This document shows, piece by piece, positions 56,587-64,000 of a stretch of 64,000 nucleotides of DNA. The position numbers and the translations under genes are program-made. This DNA is from Adiantum capillus-veneris (Eukaryota > Streptophyta > Polypodiopsida > Polypodiales > Pteridaceae). Position 1 is the stretch's first letter; the number at the start of each line of letters is the position of its first letter. The notes below the pieces were generated by a model. The model saw only the letters and a list, made by a program, of their open reading frames with translations, was not told the DNA's origin and did no database searches. Location of the stretch: contig CM043958.1 in NCBI GenBank assembly GCA_014529385.2, forward strand, positions 77,190,669-77,254,668, read 5' to 3'.

Positions 56587-57590
56587 CTACTCCTGCATCC
56601 TCTGTAGTGAAGCAATGCCTCGTTTGAGACGCTGCTCCTCCTCTCTTGCTGCAGCCCGTCGAGCCAAAGACTCCTGGAGAAAAAAGTGGCTAAGCTGAGC
56701 TAGGCCTAAGGTCACTCTGTCTGCAGGTAGAGCCTGGCTGTCCATGCCCTCTGTCCAGAGAGCCTCTACCCTCTCTCTGAGTGCTGAGTCCAACAAGACC
56801 CGCTCTGGGATGCGAAGCATCGTGCTCCCACTCCTCTGCCTGTCTGCCACTGTGAGGATCACTGGTGCATGGTCCGAGAAGGATGTCCCTTCCAGGATGC
56901 CCACTGATCCCCCCAAGTCACTGAAGTGGTCACTAGTGTAGAAGCGATCTATCCGCGATAGATTCACTCCTCCCACTCTGCAGTCCGATCTAGAGAAGGC
57001 AAGACTCGTTGGAGGCCTCACAAAGCCAGGGTGCTGCCATGTATCCGAGACCTTCAAAGTCATACACAACCTCTCCTAAGCTGCTAACTCGACTCCATGC
57101 ACAGTAGCATGGCTGCCTCCAATCCTGTCAGAAGGGTCCTCCAACATGTTGAAGTCCCCTCCTACACACCAATGGTCAGCCTGTGGCAAAGACTCAACAA
57201 TCTGTGACCAAAACTCGGCACGAGCACTCGCCACATTGGGCGCATAGATGTTCAGGAAGCTCACAAGGCCACCCTGAACCTGCATAGTAATCCACTGAGC
57301 CCTGCCTGGCACAATAATCCCTCTGCCCACAATGGCCTGCTGCCATGAGTCCGCAATAGTCATACATACCCCACCCTGGATGCCTCCAGGTCCAAAAGCA
57401 GCTGACCAAAAGGTATCATATCGTCCACGCAAAATCTAACCACATCGCCGAATGCGGCTCTCAGACAGATGGTGCTCCTGAAGCATAAGGAGATCAATCT
57501 CTCCTCACACAAGGTAACGCTGAAGCTCCTGACGCAATCGGTCCCGCTGTCGCTGAAACTGGGGCCCACCTAGTCCCTGCATGTTTCATG
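56587..57590 (-). pseudogene. LINE B endonuclease
   Basis: ORF2 seems to begin MRIVS at 57604, followed by a TGA where W is expected (S-W-N-x-xG motif) and NMQGLGGPQ. Catalytic landmarks are E in LLMLQEHHLS, VGGDFNMLED, NLSRIDRFYTS and FSDHAPVIL, a complete apurinic-type nuclease set. A stop near 57076 splits the domain. The C-terminal part runs to 56587 through an Arg/Glu-rich linker toward the reverse transcriptase. Confidence 0.86.
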
Positions 57591-57599
57591 AGACGATCC

Positions 57600-59489
57600 T
57601 CATGGGGAGCGAGAGAGAACAGATGCTGCCGTAGCAACAAGACGTGCTATCTTCGAGGCTGGCTTGGATGGGGAGTAATCCGCATTCGAGCGTCCTCTAG
57701 ATAGGCGAGACTGCAGTGAGTGCCTAGCCCAAGCCCAAGCAGAGCGAGCTGTGCGTAAAGCAACCTCCTCTGTCCAGGAGTCCTCATGAATGTATACATA
57801 GCAAGGCAAACACTGCGTATCAACAAAAAAGTACACCACAATGTGCCTACATCGTGCTGAGTCTGGGGGTGTCACCGCAAACTTGGCAAGTGGCCACAAA
57901 GTATGCAGTAAATCTGTAACTCCAAGTTCTCCCATGTGGTGAGAGAACTCGAGAACCTGTGTATGCAACCATTCCACCACTGAGTCGAGGGACCACTCTG
58001 TCTCGGCCCTACCACAGAGGGGGAAGGAGAAACCAATTGCTGAGTCCAAGGCCTCTGTCCCCCTAGCGGCGAGGAACAAAGCATGGACCTTGAAGCAGGC
58101 TGCCTCATGGTCTGCTGCGGAATTGTCGAGAAAGCGAGTGAACCCGTAGTCGAAGAAATCTCAGCGGCATCGGAGATCAATGCTCGTCAGACCACGAGGG
58201 ATAGCTGCAAGGGAAGATGTCTGAATCTGCAGAGAGGGCCGCAAGAAGGGTTGACCCTCTCTCGCTAGGTGACTCGTGGCAAAGGCACTGCCAAGAGATC
58301 TCCTAGCCGCCGACGAGGGACCAGTCTCCTGAGTCGACTGTGGAACTGGAGCAGGAGGAGGGGGAGAAGGAGCTGGGGGGGGCGGAGGGGAAGAGGAGCG
58401 GGGTGGGGCGACAGAGGTAGAGGGGCGAGGAGGGGAGTAGACGGGAGCAGAGGGCGGGGGGGAGGATGAGGAGGAGGAGGGGAACTCTGAAGGGGGGGCG
58501 GTTGGCGAGGGTGAAGCGGAGGTGGAGGCTGGCGTAGGGGGCTCCTCCTGCTCAAGAGGACCAAAGCGGTTCCCCGTGGGAACCCACTGCTACTGAGTAG
58601 GCACCTGAGGGCCACTCTGAGTGCCAGGCTGTCGCTGTGGCCCCTGGCGTCGACGGCCACGGTCCTGCTGCCATCCCTCCTCCGCTGGAGCTCCAGGCTC
58701 GGAGGGTGGCTTTGAATCTATGCGCTGTGCCGCTGGCTGTGGCCAAGGCTGGGGCTGAGGTTGAGGTGCAAGTCGTGGCCTCCTCCGTGGACAGGCCTTC
58801 GCTAGGTGGCTCATCTGTCTGCAAATGAAGCACTGGTTCATAAGGCCCGAGTACTCCACACTCTGTCTAAACCAACCCCCACTCACCCGAGGCAGAAGGA
58901 TGACCTTTGGGAGCGTGTGGGTATCTTTGACCAAAACTTGAACTGAGGGGATGCCAGCCGCCTTGGCAGCTACTGATGCTGCCGTACGAGGTGTCTCCAG
59001 GACAGTCCCGATGGCAGAGCCAATCCTGGAAAGAAGTGGTAGGTACTCCCTCTGTAAACCCGGAAAGCAGACTGAGATCGGGATGTCTGCCTCCTCTACT
59101 AGCACATCCGAAGTCGGGTCAAAACCATGTCGTCACTGTCGAAAGTGGGCGCGTGATGCTCGGATGGCCAGTGGACTCATAGCTATGACCTTGGAAGCCA
59201 TCTCGGAGGTCTCGAACTCGATCTGGTAGTACCCCCGTCCGAGAATCTGGACTTCCAAGATCTTGCCCACCTCTGCGAGAAGGCGGGCCTGGAGAAGGTC
59301 TCGCAGCTCTCCTCTGCTAGGACGGGTGCCGAGAATTTTGCAAATGACCGAAGTCGCCTGCAAACGCTCTACCTCAGCGGCTAGGCTCGCTTGCTTTGTC
59401 GGCGATAGAGAAAGTCGAATGGTGGGCTCAGCGGGGTCGGGCGAGGGGGCTTCTGGCGAGTCCCTCTGTGGCGAAGCTGGAGCCTCCAT
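57600..59489 (-). pseudogene. LINE B ORF1 (DUF4283-like, CCHC)
   Basis: The start at 59489 (MEAPASPQRDSPEA) is conserved in fragment B4. The DUF4283-like domain (ICKILGTRPSRGELRDLL ... GRGYYQIEFETSEMASKVI ... SPLAIRA) is followed by TGA at 59133, in place of an Arg codon, then RHGFDPTSD in frame. A zinc knuckle CFICRQMSHLAKAC lies near 58785-58830. TAG at 58590 lies in a Gln-rich run (CAG to TAG). The rest is Pro/Ser-rich (58270-58580) and then a frame at 57600-58079 (AETEWSLDSVVEWLHTQV..) of unknown role. ORF1 binds LINE RNA. Confidence 0.8.
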
Positions 59490-59939
59490 ATGTGTCTACT
59501 GCTGTGTCGTAAGGAGAGGTCGACGGGCGGACGCTGCAATCATGCCCAGGAGACACTGTCCCAAACACGAAGCAATGCCGAGGAGGCCGAACTGCAACGG
59601 ATGACGAGGAGAAACCGAGGCGGGGGGGGGGGGGGGGAGGGGTAGGGGAAAGGCTGGTGGCAGCAGGAGGAGGGGGTGGAGTAGGGGAAGGCTGGCGGGC
59701 AGTGGGCGGGACGCGCTGGGCAGGTGGGGGGACAGGAGGGCATGCTGCACACAGCTCAGAATGGGGTTGCGCACAGCAGGGCAGCGGGAGGGGCAGAAGG
59801 GGCAGGGCGCGCGTAGGGCAAAAGGGGCGGGCGGACAGTGGGGCTGCGCACAGCAGGGCAGCGGGTGGGGGGGGTGTGGAAGCTAGAGCGCGATGGCGAG
59901 GGAGAGGACAGCAGCAGCGAGCCGTTTGGTTCAGTCTTT
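59490..59939 (-). promoter_or_regulatory. LINE B 5' leader, GC-rich
   Basis: The 450-bp segment upstream of ORF1 is C-rich on the element strand, with a G16 run on the plus strand near 59622-59637 and many G tracts. Plant L1 elements carry their promoter in this position; no specific element is recognised. A similar leader is kept in fragment B4. Confidence 0.6.
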
Positions 59940-59959
59940 TCACTGGATGTGACATTTTT
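59940..59959. repeat. Target-site duplication of LINE B (right copy)
   Basis: Identical to 53079-53098 over 20 bases; it marks the 5' end of the LINE and restores the Copia sequence. Confidence 0.93.
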
Positions 59960-61156
59960 CAGCAGCTTAGGTTCATTAAATACCTCATCTCGGTTGCGAA
60001 TTAGCTTATGTGACCCCGGAATCCAAACTCTATATTCACCTTCATCTCCATAACCCAAGAAGATGCCTTTCAAGGATTTCATATTGAGTTTGGTCCTCAA
60101 GTCAACAGGCACATGTACATAGCATTCACAACCAAAAACTTTCAAGTGGTCATATGAAGCCGGTTTGCCAGACCAAACCTCTTCAGGGATGCCACCATCA
60201 AGTGCACGATGTGGAGATCGGTTGCATATATGCACCGCGGTTTTAAGTGCCTCCCCCCAAAACAATTGTGAGAGATTAGTTGTAGACAGCTTTCACCGAA
60301 TCTTCTCACATAGCGTGCGATTCATACACTCAGCCACACCATTTGAAGATGGATTATAAGGGGCAGTGAGCTCCCTTTTAATCCCATTCTCACCACAAAA
60401 AACATTAAAGTCTTTAGAAATATACTCCCCCCCATTATCTGTATGTATGCATTTAATTTGCAAACCCTTTTGAGTACAAACAAAGGCATAGAACTTTTTA
60501 AATGCATTTAAAACCTCAGTCTTATCCTTAAGCAAATAAACCCATAGTTTACGTGAACAATCATCAATGAAAGACACAAAGTAACGAGAACCACCATGAG
60601 TTTTTATTTGCATTGTGCATACATCAGAATGTACAAGATCCAAAATACTAGCCTTTTTAGAGGCTCCATGAGAGTAAGAAGCTTTTACATGCTTCCCAAG
60701 TACACAATCATCACAAAAATCAAGTTTAGAGCCTTTTACATCAATCCTACCAAGGGAGGAAAGAGTCTGCAATCCCTTATGACTCATGTGTCCAAGACGC
60801 TTATGCCAAAGCTCCATGTGTGACTGCACTTCTACAATTGCGACAAAACGACCAGGTAATGCCTTGCAATGCAGATAGTATAAAGTACCCTTCTTACTGC
60901 CTCTAGTAATAAGCATAGATCCCTTTTGGATCTTCCACATGCCACCACCAAATGTAGTGAAGAAGCCTCTGCTATCCAACTGCCCAACTGAAAGCAAACT
61001 CTTCTTGATACCAAGCACATATCTAACATCATGAAGCACTAGTGAGTTCCTGGCCATTATCAAGTGCCAGGTGTATGATGCCAACTCCCTCAATGTCACA
61101 AGCATAGTTATTGCCCAAATACACTTTTCCAAGGTTTTCTGCAATGTATCTGGCAA
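59940..61156 (-). pseudogene. Copia-2 integrase
   Basis: In the frame starting near 61156 it has the pre-integrase zinc domain (ELWHKRLGHMSHKGL ... CDDCVLGKHVKASY) and core residues D (LVHSDVC), D (IHTDNGGEY) and E (NGVAECMNRT). TGA at 60293 interrupts after CEKIR, and the same frame resumes with FWGEALKTAVHICNRSPHRA, KVFGCECYVHVP and GYGDEGEYRVW. The gag frame joins this one by a frameshift near 61060. Sequence stops at the LINE insertion. Confidence 0.88.
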
Positions 61157-62223
61157 AACACTCCAAAGAGGGAGTTACATGAAAAGAGGCACCACTGTCA
61201 ACAATCCAAGATTGTGACAGGCCATCATGAGTAGAAAGCAAAGCATCTATCACATCATGCTTAGTGATATGCATATCCTCAACATTCATGACATGTGGAT
61301 CTAAAGATGCAACACAAAGATCACTAGTGTCTTCATTTTCATCAATCTCTTTAATGACAACATTAGAGATCACATTTGCCTTTTCAGGCTCACTTTTCTT
61401 AGGGGTAGAGCTGCCCTCTTTGTCATTTTTCTTGCCTTTTGCATTCATTTGCTTCTTGCGCTCCTGCTCTTTCTTAAAATACCTGCAATCGGGCTTTTTA
61501 TGCCCCTTTCTTCCACATTGATAGCAAGTGATGTCTTGCTGTTTTTCCTTGCTTTTGCTGCAATTTCTTTTCTTATTTGCAACATTTTGTATTTTTTCAT
61601 TGCGTCCACGCACATTATAAGCTGATCCACTGCCACTCCCACTTGACTTGCGTCTAATCTCCTCATTGAGGATAGAACCACACACACCACCATAGGTCAA
61701 GTTGGGGTTATTGCTCAAAGAAACAACCAATGCTTCCCAAGACTCTGGCAGTGTCATAAGTAGAAAGATAGCCTTGAGCTTATCATCCTTAAAAGCCTGC
61801 AAACCTGAATCACTCAATTGACTCAAAATCCCACCAAAGGCATTCAAGTGATCAGAGACAGATTTGGACTCATCAAGCTCTAAGCTTACAAGCTTTCTCA
61901 TAAGATGGACCTGATTTATAGGAGTCGTATTCTCATAAGTTGCTTTAAGCTTATCCCACACAGCCATAGCTGTGTCAAGTCCCTTGATATCAACAAGGAT
62001 ATCATCAGTCACAGCCATCTTGATGTAAGTAATGGCTTTCCTGTTAATCTTAGTCCAATCTGCATCTGACATACCCTCTGGCTTATTTGCAGACAATGCA
62101 TCATCGCACTCTTTCAAGAAAAGATGCCCTGTATGCGATCCTTCCACAAATCAAAACCTGTACCATCAAACCTACGGATCTCAAAGAGGCTCTTAGAGTC
62201 CGAGGATGACGAAGGTCAGCCAT
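61029..62223 (-). pseudogene. Copia-2 gag and protease
   Basis: The natural start is ATG at 62223 (MADL..). Two one-base deletions shift the frame between it and the long frame that opens near 62147. The UBN2-type gag core (DTAMAVWDKLKATYEN, HLMRKLVSLEL, SLSNNPNLTY) is followed by a CCHC knuckle CYQCGRKGHKKPDC, a Lys-rich linker and the protease active site IVDSGASFHVTP. The frame ends at 61029 after a frameshift. Gag packages the RNA and the protease matures the polyprotein. Confidence 0.87.
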
Positions 62224-63095
62224 AATGAGGCAAAACAAAAACTGATAATTTTCAGCCAAGAAGTACAATCACTGTATTGCAAAAGAAAATGCAAATATAC
62301 ACTGTAAAAGTGCTTGCAAGAGAAAATATAATGCTGTAATTTACTTCAAAAGTAAAATTTTCAGCAAGATGACATATTGAGCATGTCAAACTCAACGCAT
62401 AGAACAACCTCACATCAAGTATACATCACCAAATGCATTTGCAATGACCCCAATGTTGTACATGCCACAGTTTCACTGCATAAAGTACATTTGGCAATAC
62501 ACATAAGAGGTGAAAGTTGCTCAAATAATTGAATAAACACGCGTAGGCTCCACAAACCTCAATCTCTCTGCTCCAATTGACCACAAATGTAAGTACATAA
62601 GTGAAATTTTGCTGAATTTTTCAAAATTCAGCGAAAACCCCAAATTCTCACTGCTCAATTCTCCACTGTAGCTTCGCCACATGCACCTGTAAGGAGTAAA
62701 GTTGGTAGTTTTTGCTGAAATTAGCAAAAGCTCTAAGTTTTGTCGCGAATAATTGCTGAAATTTGACAAATTTCAGCAAAGTGGTAGAAAGCCCCAATTC
62801 CAAACGTGAAATTGGGTTCCCCAAACTGTCCTCTGACAGCCTGTAAACCTGTTTTTTGTTGTTTATACACCTGAATTTGCAGAAAATGGTATGTTTTTAG
62901 CCAAAAACAGCCCAAAAATACCTGTTTTGGACCTATAATTCCCTGTTTTCAGCGTGTAAGCAATGGTAGTCGATGTACCGTACTTGGAGAAGAGAGAGAA
63001 GGCTGCTGCGCTACTATTTCTAGAGAGAGAAAATCTACGCTGGAGAGAGAAACTCCTTCCTACGCGCGAGAGATTCGCCCAAGGCACGTAGCCTA
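62224..63095 (-). other. Copia-2 5' leader
   Basis: The untranslated leader between primer-binding site and gag, 870 bp, AT-rich. The words 'gctgaaat/tttcagc' recur as short inverted repeats (near 62610, 62718, 62754, 62780), so the RNA could form several small hairpins. No coding region is seen. Confidence 0.6.
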
Positions 63096-63107
63096 GCTCT
63101 GATACCA
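63096..63107 (-). promoter_or_regulatory. Copia-2 primer-binding site (initiator Met tRNA)
   Basis: On the minus strand TGGTATCAGAGC, three bases after the LTR end; the same primer type as the first Copia. Confidence 0.92.
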
Positions 63108-63110
63108 GTT

Positions 63111-63393
63111 TGTTGAGTACAGGGAGTGTGCAAGAGCAGGAGGAGATGGGCACACAATGCAGGAAGAAGGATGCGCAGCAGATCAAAAGAGAGAGAGAGA
63201 AGGCTCAAACGTAAGAAACCCACGATTGTGTTTTGTGAGGGTTCTTTGTTTTATTAAGTACACTTATAAGTTGTCCGGCCAAAGTGGCCGGACACTTAAT
63301 AAAAATGTGTGTACTCACTTATAAGTGAGTTTTGAGTATAAGTATGTGTACACTATACAAGAGGAGAGCCACAGGGTGCCTTTACCCCCAACA
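63111..63393 (-). repeat. Copia-2 5' LTR (283 bp)
   Basis: The minus strand begins TGTTGGGGGTAAAGG and ends CTCAACA. It has a perfect 9-bp stem, 3-nt loop hairpin (gtccggcca/tggccggac, 63273-63293) and, about 20 bp downstream on the element strand, an AATAAA signal (63249-63254 on the plus strand as tttatt). This is the expected R/U5 arrangement. Confidence 0.88.
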
Positions 63394-64000
63394 CAGACCA
63401 GCAGACCAGAATATATGGACTCGACTATCTCAAAGGAACCAGTACAGACTCTGGCGTGGCAGCACACTCAGCTCCAGCCTAGAACTCACGGATACAATGG
63501 GGGTGTCGAGGCTCAGATGCACAAGGATGGTGCAGACGTACTGTGTGTATAGACTCGCTGCTCTAGACGACAACACTGGTCCATATATGAAGAAGATGGC
63601 CTGGATGACCCAACAACTACTACTCATATGTACAACCATAAAGAGTCACCAACGGCTCATAAATGTCAGACATCTAAGTCTATCTCCAAACTGCGTGGTG
63701 GTGGTGACCTGGCCACGATGTCCAGACAACCATCGTATCCCTGCCACGTGTCACTGCCCAGCCCAGAGAGTCCGTCTAGTGTGAACAAGACCAGACCGAC
63801 CAACTGTACTAACTGTGTGTCCTGTGAAAGTGACAGTGTAGCCTGCTACAGCACGTGGTGCGCGTCTTGTGATAGAGTAGCGGGAGTAGCGGGCTTGCCA
63901 GATGAATTAGTGTCCAAATGAACTCCCAGCAATACTCTCTATCGATGTTCCACTCCTCACAGACGATGTTCCACTCTCTATCCATGTTCCACTCCTCACG
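63394..64000. other. Unassigned flank
   Basis: Two overlapping open frames (63332-63784 and 63628-63921, plus strand) show no motif I recognise. The last 60 bases contain three copies of 'atgttccactc' (63946, 63966, 63984). No repeat boundary is visible. Confidence 0.35.

Larger units (their letters stand above)
53099..59939 (-). mobile_element. Full-length LINE family B (plant L1 type, 6.84 kb)
   Basis: The minus-strand order is: C-rich 5' leader (59490-59939), ORF1 with a DUF4283-like domain and CCHC zinc knuckle, endonuclease, reverse transcriptase, zf-RVT domain and a terminal A tail (T run at 53094-53105 on the plus strand). It is bounded by perfect 20-bp target-site duplications, so both ends are original and the element is not 5'-truncated. 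Insertion is in the linker between integrase and reverse transcriptase of Copia-2. Several stops, mostly C-to-T or G-to-A, and a few frameshifts disable it. The perfect duplication suggests it is younger than its host Copia. Confidence 0.92.
51076..63393 (-). mobile_element. Ty1/Copia retrotransposon, minus strand, interrupted by LINE B
   Basis: Reading from 63393 downwards: 283-bp 5' LTR, initiator-Met primer-binding site, an ~870-bp leader, gag, protease, integrase, (LINE insertion 53099-59939), reverse transcriptase, RNase H, polypurine tract and a 60-bp remnant of the 3' LTR (51076-51135). Both LTR pieces begin TGTTGGGGGTAAAGG. Without the LINE the Copia is about 5.4 kb, normal for the family. 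At least three frameshifts and two stops make it defective. It belongs to a different Copia family from the one at 2436-7592. Confidence 0.9.

Noticed and set aside
58265-58660. Pro/Arg/Leu-rich minus-strand frame
   Set aside because: It overlaps the Pro/Ser-rich part of LINE B ORF1 in another frame and is explained by the GC-rich composition.
63332-63921. Possible host gene at the right edge
   Set aside because: Two overlapping frames have no recognisable domain, no clear splice sites and no support from neighbours.

Overview
This window looks like retroelement-dominated nuclear DNA of a land plant with a large genome. The Copia and Gypsy polyproteins are of plant type, the Gypsy carries the second RNase H typical of the Tat clade, one LINE family has the plant L1 layout (DUF4283-like ORF1, zf-RVT tail), and the only host gene recognised starts with two exons of a MADS-box gene resembling the MIKC* class. 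Very frequent (CT)n/(GA)n and (CT)n(CA)n microsatellites, together with a LINE family that does not resemble ordinary angiosperm L1, make a fern or other seed-free vascular plant my best guess. That guess rests on overall impression and is weak. No RNA genes or CRISPR arrays were seen.

Layout. 1-1408: AT-rich spacer with a GA microsatellite and a tRNA-like segment. 1409-15856: a Tat-like Gypsy element whose 5' LTR is split by a 5.16-kb Copia element (2436-7592, twin 227-bp LTRs). 15857-26294: non-coding DNA full of CT, CA, poly-C and poly-G tracts, with a ~1-kb retroposed segment flanked by 17-bp direct repeats (19379-20380). 26295-27271: a ~0.48-kb tRNA-like unit in two tandem copies. 27660-31740: minus-strand LINE of 'family A' (C-terminal CCHC) with a long reverse transcriptase frame. 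32160-33345: a decayed second copy. 33421-41395: a broken 'family B' LINE (plant L1 type, minus strand) in three collinear pieces, interrupted by a Gypsy pol fragment with a promoter-like LTR (35613-37900) and by a 2.6-kb non-coding insertion (about 38286-40845). 42612-42991: the MADS exons. 43004-49511: the following intron or spacer, containing compound microsatellites, a family A LINE (43097-48200) split by an L1-type tail that sits in a (TG)n tract, and a short family A copy lying wholly inside a (GA)n tract. 50515-50930: a GGAACG-rich fold-back segment. 51076-63393: a minus-strand Copia element with a complete 283-bp 5' LTR and a 60-bp remnant of the 3' LTR; it is interrupted by a 6.84-kb apparently full-length family B LINE (53099-59939) with a perfect 20-bp target-site duplication. 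63394-64000: unassigned.

Every retroelement reading frame examined in detail carries stops or frameshifts, so none looks autonomous now. Several stops are C-to-T or G-to-A changes from a conserved codon, as expected of methylated, silenced repeats. The observation most worth follow-up is that all three readable 3' ends of LINE family A abut a (GA)n/(CT)n microsatellite, and one copy has GA repeats on both sides. This suggests a retrotransposon that targets, or seeds, microsatellites.
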